Positions 25,791 through 35,918 of a stretch of DNA of 64,000 bases are shown piece after piece. Position 1 is the stretch's first letter, and every line of letters begins with the position of its first letter. Origin of the DNA: Paludibaculum fermentans (lineage in GTDB: Bacteria > Acidobacteriota > Terriglobia > Bryobacterales > Bryobacteraceae); NCBI RefSeq assembly GCF_015277775.1, contig NZ_CP063849.1, positions 2,976,001-3,040,000 of the forward strand, written 5' to 3'. The position numbers and the translations under genes were made by a program. The notes under the pieces were generated by a model that ran no database searches, was not told the DNA's origin, and saw only the letters and a list, made by a program, of their open reading frames with translations.

Positions 25791-28625
25791 ATGCCGGAAA
25801 ATATCAAAGTTGAACAGATTGCACCTCATGCGAGGCCCGCAGCAGACGTCGCCGCCGAACTCGGAACCGACATAGCGACGGGGCTCAGCTCATCCGAAGC
25901 GCAAGTGCGCCTGGAGCGAAGCGGCGCAAACGAACTAGAGAGCGAAGTGGCCGTGCCTGCCTGGCGGCGATTTCTGGCACAGTTCAAGGACGCCCTGGTC
26001 CTGCTGCTGGTGGCAGCAGCAGCCATCTCGTGTATTGTGTGGGCGGTGGAGAGGGAAACCAGCCTGCCCTATGAGGGCCTGGTCATCATCACGATTCTGC
26101 TGCTGAATGCGATTCTCGGATTCGTGCAGGAGGGACGGGCGGAGAAGGCCCTGGCCTCGTTGCGCGCCATGGCGGCACCCGAGGCGAGCGTGGTGAGAGA
26201 CGGCGAGCAACGCCGGGTGGCCACTCGCGACCTGGTGCCCGGCGACCTGCTCATCATCAACGAAGGCGACACTGTCTCCGCCGACGCACGCCTGGTCGAA
26301 GTGGTTGAGCTTCAGACCCTGGAGGCTTCCCTCACGGGCGAAAGCTCTCCAGTCCTGAAGAGTGCTGAACCTGTGGAAAGCGAGGCCGGAATCGGGGACC
26401 GGCTCAACATGGTCTTCGCGGGCACCACGGCCAGTTTCGGGCATGGCCGCGCCGTGGTGACAGCCACGGGCATGAGCACGGAACTGGGCCGGATCGCCGG
26501 CATGTTGAAAACGACCAAGTCCCCCACGACGCCGTTGCAGCGCGAGCTCGACCACACGGGCAAGCAACTGGGCGTCGCAGTGGTGGTGATCGCGGCAGTC
26601 GTCGTGGCGACCCTGCTTGTGCTCTACGGCGCACGCGACGCAGCAACGGTCGTACGGGTGTTGATGTTCGGCGTTGCCCTGGCCGTGGCGGCGGCGCCCG
26701 AGGGGTTAGCGGCCGTGGTGACCGTGGTGCTGGCGATGGGTGTGCAGCGAATGGCCCGGCGCGGTGCGATTGTGCGCAAGCTGCCAGCGGTGGAGACGCT
26801 GGGTTCGGCCACAGTGATTGCTTCCGACAAGACCGGCACGCTCACTCGGAACGAGATGACGGTGCGGGTATTGGTCACCGCCACCGGCCGTGTGGAACTC
26901 ACGGGCACAGGCAATTCGCCCGAAGGTGAGTTGAGACCGAAGGACCAGCAAAAACTTGAGGGGCCATGGAAGAACGAAACGGATGAACTGCTGCGAGCCG
27001 CTGTCCTGGCCAACAATGCCGAGCTCATCGAGAAGGACGGGGTCTGGAGCATACAAGGAGATCCGACCGAGGGTTCGCTTCTTCCGGCAGCGAAAAAGGC
27101 TGGGTTGGACTTAGGCGAAGTTCACGAGCGATACCCTCGCGTGGCGGAAGCACCGTTCTCGTCGGAACGAAAACTGATGAGCACCGTGAATGAGGACGGC
27201 GGTTCACCGGGGCACCGCATCCTGTTCACAAAGGGAGCACCGGGCATGCTGCTGGAACGCTGCACCCACGAACTATCCGGCGAGCAGAAGGTGCTGTTGA
27301 CTCCGGAACGCAGGGCGCAGATTCTGCAGGTCACGGAGTCGCTCGCGGCTGAAGCGTTGCGCACGCTTGGGGTTGCCTCCCGATCGCTGGATACGGGAGG
27401 ACCAGAGGAGGAGGCGGGAGGGCGGGCCACGGAGCTCGAGCGTGACCTGGTTTTTCTCGGGTTGATTGGAATGATCGATCCACCGCGTCCGGAGGCCCGC
27501 GCGGCTGTTGAACGAGCCAGGGCCGCAGGGATCCGGCCCATTCTCATTACGGGCGACCACCCAGGTACGGCGGTGGCGATTGCGAAGGAGTTGGGGATAT
27601 CAGCAGACGATCGGGTTGTCACAGGCGCGCAACTCGAATCGATGTCCGAGCAGGAGTTGGCCGCGGCTGCAAGGGACATCGCTGTCTACGCGCGCGTCAA
27701 TCCCCAGCACAAGTTGCGGATCGTGAAGGCGCTGCAGGGCAATGGTGAGATTGTCGCAATGACCGGCGATGGCGTGAATGACGCTCCGGCCCTGAAGTCT
27801 GCCGACATTGGGGTGGCCATGGGCATCACGGGCACCGATGTTTCAAAAGAGGCAGCGGATCTTGTTTTGACCGATGACAACTTCGCCACCATTGTCGCGG
27901 CGGTGGAAGAGGGGCGGGCGGTGTTCTCCAACATCCGCAAGTTTCTCGGATACCTGTTGTCATCCAACGCCGGTGAGGTACTGACGGTCTTCTTTTCGGT
28001 CGTGCTGGCGCGTCCGCTGGGGCTTGGAGACAGGGGCATGTTGGTGTTGCCGCTACTGGCCACACAGATTCTATGGATCAATCTCCTGACGGACGGGGCT
28101 CCAGCCCTGGCACTGGGCGTCGATCCGCCAGATCCCGACCTGATGCGACGGCCGCCCCGTCCCAGCGGCGAGGGTGTCATCAGCCGCAAGATGCGCTGGA
28201 ACATCGGGATTGTCGGCGTGGTGATGGCAGTGGGGACGCTGTTCATTTTTGATGCATCGCTGCCTGGCGGATTCATCGATGGCCCGGGCGGTATCGAGTA
28301 CGGGCGGACGATGGCTTTCACGACATTGATGCTGTTTCAATTGTTCAACGCCTTCAATGCAAGGTCGTATGTGCACAGCGCTTTTCGCGGAGTATTCCGG
28401 AATGGCTGGCTGTGGGCGGCCGTTGGGCTTTCGATTGCCCTCCATATCCCAGTGATCTACGTTCCGTTCCTGCAGGCGGCTTTTGGGACAGTGAGATTGA
28501 GCGGCGGGGATTGGGTGCTGTCGATTGCCGTGGCCAGCAGCGTGTTGTGGATTGTGGAGGGGGTGAAGTTTCTCTCCAGGATCCGGCAGCAACCCGCAAC
28601 GGCTGAAGGCCCTTTGACGAAATGA
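25791..28625 (+). CDS. P2A-type calcium-translocating P-type ATPase
   Basis: A 944-aa cation pump, most like bacterial and SERCA-type Ca2+ exporters. Helix 4 carries [12 protein letters not shown], the PEGL motif of the calcium site. The P-site is [12 protein letters not shown] with D346, the actuator has [11 protein letters not shown], and the hinge reads [22 protein letters not shown]. The C-terminal six-helix block ends near residue 915 ([17 protein letters not shown]). The ion is inferred from PEGL and overall architecture; Na+ or Mn2+ pumps of this branch look alike. It begins 7 bp after mgtA with no ribosome binding site, so it is probably translated by re-initiation. Confidence 0.92.
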   Translation: MPENIKVEQIAPHARPAADVAAELGTDIATGLSSSEAQVRLERSGANELESEVAVPAWRRFLAQFKDALVLLLVAAAAISCIVWAVERETSLPYEGLVIITILLLNAILGFVQEGRAEKALASLRAMAAPEASVVRDGEQRRVATRDLVPGDLLIINEGDTVSADARLVEVVELQTLEASLTGESSPVLKSAEPVESEAGIGDRLNMVFAGTTASFGHGRAVVTATGMSTELGRIAGMLKTTKSPTTPLQRELDHTGKQLGVAVVVIAAVVVATLLVLYGARDAATVVRVLMFGVALAVAAAPEGLAAVVTVVLAMGVQRMARRGAIVRKLPAVETLGSATVIASDKTGTLTRNEMTVRVLVTATGRVELTGTGNSPEGELRPKDQQKLEGPWKNETDELLRAAVLANNAELIEKDGVWSIQGDPTEGSLLPAAKKAGLDLGEVHERYPRVAEAPFSSERKLMSTVNEDGGSPGHRILFTKGAPGMLLERCTHELSGEQKVLLTPERRAQILQVTESLAAEALRTLGVASRSLDTGGPEEEAGGRATELERDLVFLGLIGMIDPPRPEARAAVERARAAGIRPILITGDHPGTAVAIAKELGISADDRVVTGAQLESMSEQELAAAARDIAVYARVNPQHKLRIVKALQGNGEIVAMTGDGVNDAPALKSADIGVAMGITGTDVSKEAADLVLTDDNFATIVAAVEEGRAVFSNIRKFLGYLLSSNAGEVLTVFFSVVLARPLGLGDRGMLVLPLLATQILWINLLTDGAPALALGVDPPDPDLMRRPPRPSGEGVISRKMRWNIGIVGVVMAVGTLFIFDASLPGGFIDGPGGIEYGRTMAFTTLMLFQLFNAFNARSYVHSAFRGVFRNGWLWAAVGLSIALHIPVIYVPFLQAAFGTVRLSGGDWVLSIAVASSVLWIVEGVKFLSRIRQQPATAEGPLTK

Positions 28626-28720
28626 GAGCGCCCCGCACCATTGTCGAGCCCCAGTGAGGGCCAGTCCGGGCGGCTGATTCGAGCGGCGATGACTCGGCTC
28701 TCAATAGGGATTGGCGGACG

Positions 28721-29599
28721 CTACTTGCGCGCCTGATCGCAGGCCTGGGGCGTGGAGCGTGCGACCCAGTCCAGGACAAAGCGCGCGACGGGTTGCCATT
28801 CCGGCTCGTTGTGAAGCTCGTGAAAGTATCCGTCACAACTTTTGAACATGGCCTTGCCCCCCGAGCCGGCCACAAACTCCTGGGATGCAGCCGAACTGGT
28901 GATGCGGTCCGCGCTGCCGTGCATCACCAGGACAGGCAGGGCGAGTTCCGCGGCATGGTCGAGAGCGGACTGGCCCGCCCCCTGGATTTCCGTGAAGAAC
29001 GAGACGCTGATGCGGTCGTGGACCAGCGGGTCCTCGCGATAGCGGCGGACCACATCGGGATCCCGCGACAGCCAGGAGGCGTCGAGGCCGGAGGGGAAGG
29101 TCATGGCGGGCAGAATCGGGCGGAGGAGCCGCGCCAGGAGCAGCTTGAACTTCGGGGGCTCGAAGGCCAGACGTAGGTAGGGCGCGGAGGCGATGCCAGC
29201 CACAAAGGCAGGATGCCGCCGGATGAGGAAGTTCAGGGCCAGGTTACCGCCCATGCTGTGGCCGTAGAGGTACCGTGGGTTCGCCGGAAACTCCTCCGCC
29301 ACATGTGCAGTGAAGAGGGCGATATCGTCCATGAGGTGCTCGAAGGAAGGAGTGTGCCCTCGCCGTCCTTGAGACCGTCCGTGGCCGCGAAGATCGAAGC
29401 CCGCGGAGGCGTAGCCATTCGTAGCCCAGAAGCCGGTGAGGTGATCGTAGCGGCGGCTATGTTCGCCCATGCCGTGGATGTGCGCGATGACGCCCTGGAT
29501 GGGACCGAACGGGAGGCGCACCCAGGCATACAGACGCAGTCCATCCCGCGTCGAGAGGGTGAAATCCCTGATCGTGCCTGCGGTCCCTTTAGGCTGCAT
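28721..29599 (-). CDS. Alpha/beta hydrolase of the monoacylglycerol lipase / lysophospholipase group
   Basis: A 292-aa serine hydrolase. The nucleophile elbow is YGHSMGG (S115), and the oxyanion region HIHGMGEHSRRY (residues 40-51) is the HGxGEH signature of the monoacylglycerol lipase group. The acid residue is in VMHGSADRI and the histidine in GYFHELHNE. No signal peptide is present, so it is cytoplasmic or peripheral. Likely substrates are monoacylglycerols or lysophospholipids. It is a single gene, divergent from the metal-efflux operon with 122 bp between the starts. Confidence 0.9.
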   Translation of the reverse strand: MQPKGTAGTIRDFTLSTRDGLRLYAWVRLPFGPIQGVIAHIHGMGEHSRRYDHLTGFWATNGYASAGFDLRGHGRSQGRRGHTPSFEHLMDDIALFTAHVAEEFPANPRYLYGHSMGGNLALNFLIRRHPAFVAGIASAPYLRLAFEPPKFKLLLARLLRPILPAMTFPSGLDASWLSRDPDVVRRYREDPLVHDRISVSFFTEIQGAGQSALDHAAELALPVLVMHGSADRITSSAASQEFVAGSGGKAMFKSCDGYFHELHNEPEWQPVARFVLDWVARSTPQACDQARK

Positions 29600-29721
29600 T
29601 TGCGAGTACCGTCCTCCTGCCGGAGTTTATCGAAGAACAGGGTGCGGGGTCCGGGCGAGCGCCGGGAGACGGCCTGAATTTAACGCGACGGAATGGAAGA
29701 TCGCAGGAATTGCGTGGGATA

Positions 29722-30024
29722 ATGGATTTGCCGGTGTCGCGCACTACCTTAATTCGGCTGATTGCCGTGCTACTGCTGCTGATTGCAGGGGCAGAGGTTT
29801 TTGCGTGCGACATTACGGATCCCTGCATCACCAGTGCCGCCAGCCCCAGCGCCGGCTGCGACCAGCCGCTGGGTGACAACTGCCTGTGCTGCTGCCACCA
29901 TATTGTTCCGGCCGCAACTGTGACTTTGGATGCGAGCGAGTATGTGGCCGATGCGGTCCCTCCGCGGCCCACTGCTCATGCAGCTTCCATGTCGCTGCCG
30001 ATTGAGCACCCTCCGCAACTCTAG
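29722..30024 (+). CDS. Small secreted Cys/His-rich protein, probable metal-binding partner of the efflux operon
   Basis: A 100-aa protein with a signal peptide (residues 1-30, LIRLIAVLLLLIAGAEVFA) and then a cysteine-rich segment. Cys residues occur in FACDITDPCI, AGCDQP and the cluster NCLCCCHHIV, giving seven Cys and two His within about 40 residues. The C-terminal third is proline-rich and variable. I know no named family, but small Cys/His proteins commonly precede czcC-like genes in this phylum. Position (159 bp ahead of the outer-membrane component) and composition suggest periplasmic metal capture or sensing. The ATG at 29722 is preferred over TTG 29710. Confidence 0.65.
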   Translation: MDLPVSRTTLIRLIAVLLLLIAGAEVFACDITDPCITSAASPSAGCDQPLGDNCLCCCHHIVPAATVTLDASEYVADAVPPRPTAHAASMSLPIEHPPQL

Positions 30025-30182
30025 TCCCTCCTGCCCTTTAAATCCGGCTCTGGCCACTGACGAACCGTACGGTCTGCCCGCGGGTGAGCCCATGGAGGCA
30101 TGGCTGGCGCACCTCCAGCCATAGTCAGCCAGACCGGAAACTCCAATTTGATGTAGACCTCGAGACCGATTGGGAGAGTGCA

Positions 30183-31475
30183 ATGTTGCGAAGCTACCCT
30201 TCCCTGCTGGCGCTGCTATTTGGCGCGAGTTGGGCATTGGGCCAGACGCCCGACGCTATAACGAGCGTCGACCAGCTGATTCAACAATCCTTGGCGCAGA
30301 ACCGCGAGATCCAGGCGGTTCAGCAGCGGCTAGCCGAGGCGCGCGGAAGACTGAGACAAGCCGGGAACCGTCCGGTACCCACGCTGGAATTGAATGCAGG
30401 CAGCGGCCGCCCGCTGGGCACGACGGGGGAGGAGGAGTACAGCATCGGGTACTTCCAGCCCATCGAAACCGGAGGCAAGCGGCCCAAGCGGCTGCTGGTC
30501 GCCGAGAAGGAGGTGGAACTGGCGGACGCGGAGCTGGCCGAGCGGAAGCGGCAGCTCTCATACGAGATCAAGGCGCGGTATATCGATGCGGTGGCGAGCC
30601 TGCACAAGGTGGAAGCCATTGACCGGATCGTGGCGGTCAACCGGGAGGCGTACCGGCTGGTGGACGCGCGGGTGCAGCGGGATGACGCGGCTCCGCTCGA
30701 CCGGCAGTTGCTGCTGGTGGAAGTAAATCGAACGGAGGCGCAACGGTCGATGGTCGCAGGCCAGGCGCAATCGGCGGAGGTGGAACTCCGGCGGGCCGCA
30801 GCCCTCCCATCGAGCGAGCCGCTGAAGCTGCCCACGGCTCCGGTGGCACCGTCCGCCCCGGGGGTGACGCTGGAGGAGCTGCGAAGGCGGGCTCTGGAGG
30901 TGCGTCCCGACCTGCGGGTGGCCCGCACGCTTTCCGCGCAATCGACAGCCGAACTGGATCTCGTCCAGGCCCAGGGACGGCCCGACGTGACGGTGTCGGC
31001 GCAGTATGCGCGAAGGTATTCGCAGTTCGAAGATCCAATCCGGGTGACGGGGCGCGGCTCGCCGCTACTGCTGCAGGACCGGGACAACGTACTGACACTG
31101 GGGGTTTCCATCCCCCTGCAGACGCGCAAGCGCAACCAGGGCAATGTCGAAGCGGCAGCAGCCCGCCAGAGCGCGGCGCAGTTGAGAGGCCGGCACCTTG
31201 AGGTGACCGCCGGACTGGAAGTGGAAGCGGCATGGGCACGCTACGAGGCAGCACGGAAGACGGTGGCGATCTTCCAGCGCGGGGTTGTGGACGAATCGAA
31301 CAGGAACCTCGCGATCATTCGCCAAGCTTACGAACTGGGCCAGCTTCGGCTGTTGGACGTCCTGAATGAGCAGCGCAGGCAACTGGAGACGCAGCTGAGC
31401 GCAATCGATGCGGAGGCGGAACTGGCGCGCAGCGCAGCCGAGTTGGAACGGGCCGCGGGAGGAGAACTCAAGTGA
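30183..31475 (+). CDS. czcC: CzcC-like outer-membrane efflux protein (TolC superfamily)
   Basis: A 430-aa outer-membrane channel of a heavy-metal RND pump. A signal peptide (LLALLFGASWALGQ) precedes two outer-membrane-efflux repeats with long heptad-like helices (LIQQSLAQNREIQAVQQRLA; then LEELRRRALEVRPDLRVARTL), and strand segments such as SIGYFQPIETGGKR. ATG 30183 is chosen over 30084 because the signal begins there and GGGAG lies about 10 bp upstream. The stop overlaps the adaptor start by 4 bp, giving tight coupling in a czcCBA order. Confidence 0.92.
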   Translation: MLRSYPSLLALLFGASWALGQTPDAITSVDQLIQQSLAQNREIQAVQQRLAEARGRLRQAGNRPVPTLELNAGSGRPLGTTGEEEYSIGYFQPIETGGKRPKRLLVAEKEVELADAELAERKRQLSYEIKARYIDAVASLHKVEAIDRIVAVNREAYRLVDARVQRDDAAPLDRQLLLVEVNRTEAQRSMVAGQAQSAEVELRRAAALPSSEPLKLPTAPVAPSAPGVTLEELRRRALEVRPDLRVARTLSAQSTAELDLVQAQGRPDVTVSAQYARRYSQFEDPIRVTGRGSPLLLQDRDNVLTLGVSIPLQTRKRNQGNVEAAAARQSAAQLRGRHLEVTAGLEVEAAWARYEAARKTVAIFQRGVVDESNRNLAIIRQAYELGQLRLLDVLNEQRRQLETQLSAIDAEAELARSAAELERAAGGELK

Positions 31476-32644
31476 AGAAGTCAATGTTCCTACTGGCGGC
31501 CACACTCGTGCTGGCCGGGTGCTCACAACCGAAGCCTGAGCCCACGCCCAATGAAGAGAAGCGCGAGGGCGGGCTCGTGCAGATCAGCGCGGAGGCCCAG
31601 TCGCACTTCGGAATGCAGGTGGAAGCGGCCCAGGTGCATTCGCTGCACGAGCTGCTGCAGGTGCCCGGAACGGTGCAGCCCATCGACAGCCGGGTGAACA
31701 CGATCCGGCCGCTGGCGCGCGGGCGGCTGCACGAGGTGCTCGTGAAGGTGGGCGATCGTGTAAGCAAAGGGCAGCCGCTGGCCACGTACGACAACATGGA
31801 GGCGGGTGAACTGGTGGCACAACTGTCGGGGGCGCGGGCCGACCTGGAGCGACTACGCGGGCAGGAGCGCCAACTCGGCCGCCAGGTGGAGAGGGCCCGA
31901 GCCCTGGCTGAGATTGGGGCTGTGCCGAAGAAGGAGTTCGAGCTGGCGACGGCCGATCAAAGGGCCGCCGGACAGAGTGTGAAGTCGCAGGAGAGCGTGG
32001 TCGAGGGAATCGTGGCACGCCTGCGGCGCTTTGGCCTGACTGGTGCGGAGACGCAGACGACGCCCATCACCACCATCACGGCACCGTTGGCGGGAGTGAT
32101 TACGAAGCAGGAGGCATCGCCGGGCGAGGTGGTGGAGTCCACGACGGCGTTGTTCACCATCGCGGACCTGAGCGCTGTGTGGGTCCAGGCCGAGGTTTAT
32201 GAGAAGGACCTGGGGCGGCTGCGGATTGGGCAGGACGCGTTGATCACCGTGGACACTTACCCTGACCAGGGTTTCACAGGCAGGGTCACGTATGTGAGCG
32301 ATTTCCTGGACCCGCGGACACGAACCGCGCGGGTCCGCTGCGAAGTACCGAACGGATCCATGCAACTCAAGCTCGACATGTACACCAACGTGCAGTTGCC
32401 GACGACCTTCAGCCGCAAGACGCTGGCCGTGCCTTCGGGCGCGATCCAGGAGGTGGGGGACAAGACGGTGGTTTTCGTGAGGAAGTCAGCCACGGAATTT
32501 GAGCCACGGGTGGTCACTGCCGGGAAGACCGTTCGCGAGCTGGTGGAGATCGTAACCGGGCTGACGGCAGGCGAGATGGTGGTGAAGACAGGAGCGTTCC
32601 ATCTCAAGTCCATCCTGGTGGGCAAGGAACTGGGCGAGGAATAG
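31472..32644 (+). CDS. czcB: CzcB-like periplasmic adaptor lipoprotein of a heavy-metal RND pump
   Basis: A 390-aa membrane-fusion protein. The lipobox LAGC (C17) anchors it. The lipoyl-type halves are GRLHEVLVKVGDRVSKGQPL and ITAPLAGVITKQEASPGEVV, with a short helical hairpin between, then a beta-barrel (WVQAEVYEKDLGRLRIGQDA) and a membrane-proximal domain. The extra N-terminal domain ISAEAQSHFGMQVEAAQV is typical of heavy-metal adaptors. It lacks the His-rich N-terminal extension of CzcB from Cupriavidus. Confidence 0.92.
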   Translation: MKKSMFLLAATLVLAGCSQPKPEPTPNEEKREGGLVQISAEAQSHFGMQVEAAQVHSLHELLQVPGTVQPIDSRVNTIRPLARGRLHEVLVKVGDRVSKGQPLATYDNMEAGELVAQLSGARADLERLRGQERQLGRQVERARALAEIGAVPKKEFELATADQRAAGQSVKSQESVVEGIVARLRRFGLTGAETQTTPITTITAPLAGVITKQEASPGEVVESTTALFTIADLSAVWVQAEVYEKDLGRLRIGQDALITVDTYPDQGFTGRVTYVSDFLDPRTRTARVRCEVPNGSMQLKLDMYTNVQLPTTFSRKTLAVPSGAIQEVGDKTVVFVRKSATEFEPRVVTAGKTVRELVEIVTGLTAGEMVVKTGAFHLKSILVGKELGEE

Positions 32645-32645
32645 C

Positions 32646-35600
32646 ATGCACTCCTTCATAGACTGGGCGCTCCGTTATCGAGCCATCGTCCTGCTGGGCA
32701 TTCTGCTGACGATCGTGTTCGGGGTCTATTCGCTGCAGCAGCTGCCGATCGACGCCGTACCCGACATCACACCGAACCAGGTTCTGGTGCTGACCCGCGC
32801 TCCGAGCCTTTCCCCGATCGAGGTGGAACAGTTTCTAACTTTTCCGATTGAGAATGCCATGACCGGATTGCCGGGCGTGGAGCGAATCCAGTCGGTCTCG
32901 AAGAACGGCCTCTCGTATGTCGCCGTGTACTTCAGAGAGAACGTGGAGACATACTTCGCGCGGCGGCTGGTGATGGAGCGGCTGCCGCAGGCGCGCGAGA
33001 ACATTCCGGCCGGAATGGGCTCACCGGAGATGGGTCCGATTGCCACCGGGCTGGGTGAGGTCTACCAGTTCAAGGTGAGCGGCGCGGGCCGATCGCTGAT
33101 GGAACTGCGGAGCATCCTGGACTGGGAGATCGCGCCCAAGCTGCGATCTGTGCCTGGGATCGTGGAGGTCAACACGCATGGCGGAGCACTGAAAGCGTAC
33201 GAAGTACAGGTCGACAGCGAAAAACTGGTGGCTTACCACGTCTCACTGGAGAAGCTGATCTCCTCCCTGGAGAAGAACAACGCCAACGCGGGCGGAGCTT
33301 ACCTGGAGCGGATGGAGCAGCAATCGCTGGTGCGGGGCGAGGCCTTGATCACCAGCCTGGCGGACATCGAGAGGATCGTCGTGGGGGTGTCACCGACGGG
33401 CACTCCGATCCTGGTGAGCAACCTGGGTGAAGTCCGGTTTGCGCCCATGGTGCGCCAGGGCTTCGCGACGCAGGATGGCAAGGGGGAGATTGTTGTCGGT
33501 GTAGCGATGATGCTCATCGGCGAGAACTCGCGCGTGGTGGTGGACCGGGTCAAACAGAAATTGATCACCATCCAGAAGTCGCTGCCCCCGGGCGTGCGGG
33601 TGGAGCCGCTTTACGACAGAACCGAACTGGTGCGCCGCACGATTGGGACGGTGAGCCGCAACCTGCTGGAGGGCGGATTGCTGGTGGTGGCGGTGCTGCT
33701 GCTTCTGCTGGGGAGCTTCAAGGGCGGCGTGATGGTCTCCCTGGCGATTCCGTTATCGATGCTGGCAGCGTTCACGGGAATGGTGCAGGCCAACATCTCA
33801 GGCAACCTGATGAGTCTGGGCGCCATCGATTTCGGCCTGGTGGTGGACGGGTCCGTGGTGATGGTAGAGAACATCCTGCGGCGGCTGGGTCATCGAAAGC
33901 CCGGAGAGGAATCGTTGGACGTGATCCGCCATGCGGCGCAAGAGGTGGCGAGACCCACGTTCTTCGGCATCCTCATCATCGTACTGGTCTACATCCCCAT
34001 CCTGACCCTGCGGGGCGTGGAGGGGAAGATGTTCCGGCCGATGGCGATCACGCTGTTGTTTGCCCTGGCGGCGTCGCTGGTGATTGCCCTGGCCGTGATG
34101 CCGGTGCTGAGCTCCTATGTATTCCGGAAGCAAGTGGTGGAGAAAGAGACGTGGCTGATGCGGAAGGCGGGCGCAGCCTATGGACCGATGCTGCGCCGAA
34201 CGCTCCGGTTTCCGCTGGTCACCGCTGGACTGGCGGCCCTGGCCTTCGTGGTGACGCTGGCGATTGTGCCGCGGCTCGGCGCGGAGTTCATCCCGACATT
34301 GGACGAGGGTTCGATTGTGGTGATGATGTACCGGGTTCCGGGCATCTCCGTAGCGGAATCGCTACACGGCAACGAGATCATCGAGAACGTGCTGCGGGAG
34401 TTCCCCGAGGTGCAGACAGTTTACTGCCGGACCGGCCGGCCGGAGGTGGCGACGGACCCAATGGCGATCGACCAGAGCGATGTCTATGTGTTCCTGAAGC
34501 CCGCTTCCGAGTGGCCTCGCAAGCGCACCAAGGAGGATCTGATCTCCAGCATGAAAGCGAAGCTGGAGGAGCATGCGCCCGGCGCCGGGTACAGCTTCTC
34601 GCAGCCGATTCAGATGCGGATGCAGGAGTTGATGGAGGCCGGTGTTCGCTCCGATATCGCCGTAAAACTGTATGGCGACGACCTGAACATCCTGCGTCAG
34701 AAGGCGGACCAGATTGCCGCCGTCGTGCAACGAGTCCCCGGCGCGGCCGATGTGCGCGCGGAGCGGGTGGCGGGCCTGCCCTATCTGCGGATCCGGATCA
34801 AGCGGGACGCGCTGGCCCGGCACGACCTGGATGCGGCCGATGTGCTGAATACGGTCGAGGCGATTGGCGGCAAGGCCGTGGGACAAGTAGTGGAGGGGAA
34901 CAAGCGATTCGTGATGCAGATCCGGTTTGACGAGGCACATCGGAGCAGCATTGATGCGATCAGGAATCTCATGGTGGGGGACAATGAGGGCCACTTCATC
35001 CCGATGGCTCAACTGGCCGACGTGTTTGAAGAGAGCGGCCCCGCGCAGATCAGCCGGGAGAACGCGCAGCGCAGGATCTCAGTGGAGGTGAATGTCCGGG
35101 GCCGGGATCTGGCGGGCTTTGTCTCAGAGGCAAGCCGGCTTGTGGCAGCGAAGGTGAAGCTGCCCGCGGGGTACTCGATCGAATGGGGTGGCAAGTTCGA
35201 GCAACTGGACAGCGCGTCGCGGCGGCTGGCGATCACGGTACCGATCGTCCTGCTGTTGATCTTTGTCCTGCTGTATCTCAACTTCGGATCCGCCGTGCCC
35301 GCGCTCCTGATTTCGCTGAATGTGCCGCTGGCCGCGGTGGGCGGCATTCTCGCGCTGTACCTGCGGCAGATGCCGTTCAGTATTTCCGCGGGCGTCGGGT
35401 TCATCGCGTTGTTCGGAATTGCGGTGCTGAACGGCATCGTGCTGCTGACAAATGTGATTGCGATGCGAAAGGGCGGAGCCCCGTTGGCGGAGGCTGTCGA
35501 GGCAGGAGCGAGGGCGAGGTTGCGCCCGGTGATGATGACGGCGCTGGTGGCGAGCCTGGGGTTCTTTCCGATGGCGTTTTCGCACGGAGCAGGAGCGGAA

Positions 35601-35747
35601 GTGCAACGGCCGCTGGCAACGGTGGTGATTGGCGGCCTGGTCTCCTCCACGGCGTTGACACTGCTGGTGCTGCCGGCCATCTACATGATGTCGGAGAAGA
35701 GACGCGAAGCGAGGGGCAAAGGAGCCGCGGAGACCGTGCAGGGGTGA
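32646..35747 (+). CDS. czcA: CzcA-family heavy-metal efflux RND transporter
   Basis: A 1033-aa twelve-helix proton antiporter of the HME-RND class. Helix 4 contains AIDFGLVVDGSVVMVEN, the DFGxxVDG pattern of divalent-cation (Zn/Co/Cd/Ni) pumps; monovalent Cu/Ag pumps have a different motif here. The N-terminus LPIDAVPDITPNQV and the segment ENIPAGMGSPEMGPIATGLGEVYQ are family hallmarks. Helix 1 is at residues 13-30, and the second repeat's helices start near 515 and 865. It follows the adaptor gene with a 1-bp gap. The precise metal is inferred only to class. Confidence 0.95.
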   Translation: MHSFIDWALRYRAIVLLGILLTIVFGVYSLQQLPIDAVPDITPNQVLVLTRAPSLSPIEVEQFLTFPIENAMTGLPGVERIQSVSKNGLSYVAVYFRENVETYFARRLVMERLPQARENIPAGMGSPEMGPIATGLGEVYQFKVSGAGRSLMELRSILDWEIAPKLRSVPGIVEVNTHGGALKAYEVQVDSEKLVAYHVSLEKLISSLEKNNANAGGAYLERMEQQSLVRGEALITSLADIERIVVGVSPTGTPILVSNLGEVRFAPMVRQGFATQDGKGEIVVGVAMMLIGENSRVVVDRVKQKLITIQKSLPPGVRVEPLYDRTELVRRTIGTVSRNLLEGGLLVVAVLLLLLGSFKGGVMVSLAIPLSMLAAFTGMVQANISGNLMSLGAIDFGLVVDGSVVMVENILRRLGHRKPGEESLDVIRHAAQEVARPTFFGILIIVLVYIPILTLRGVEGKMFRPMAITLLFALAASLVIALAVMPVLSSYVFRKQVVEKETWLMRKAGAAYGPMLRRTLRFPLVTAGLAALAFVVTLAIVPRLGAEFIPTLDEGSIVVMMYRVPGISVAESLHGNEIIENVLREFPEVQTVYCRTGRPEVATDPMAIDQSDVYVFLKPASEWPRKRTKEDLISSMKAKLEEHAPGAGYSFSQPIQMRMQELMEAGVRSDIAVKLYGDDLNILRQKADQIAAVVQRVPGAADVRAERVAGLPYLRIRIKRDALARHDLDAADVLNTVEAIGGKAVGQVVEGNKRFVMQIRFDEAHRSSIDAIRNLMVGDNEGHFIPMAQLADVFEESGPAQISRENAQRRISVEVNVRGRDLAGFVSEASRLVAAKVKLPAGYSIEWGGKFEQLDSASRRLAITVPIVLLLIFVLLYLNFGSAVPALLISLNVPLAAVGGILALYLRQMPFSISAGVGFIALFGIAVLNGIVLLTNVIAMRKGGAPLAEAVEAGARARLRPVMMTALVASLGFFPMAFSHGAGAEVQRPLATVVIGGLVSSTALTLLVLPAIYMMSEKRREARGKGAAETVQG

Positions 35748-35918
35748 GGCTCCCTGATTGGGGCAGCGGACAGAGCCGGGAGCGGACAACCGCCCACGGC
35801 GGCTGCCTGCTTGTTTCAGGTGCCGCGGCCATCTACGATTGGGGACTGAGTTGCGGGCACCGGGCTTGGCCGTTGGGTTCCGGGTTCGGGACGGGTTGCC
35901 CAGCAGGAAGGATGATCG

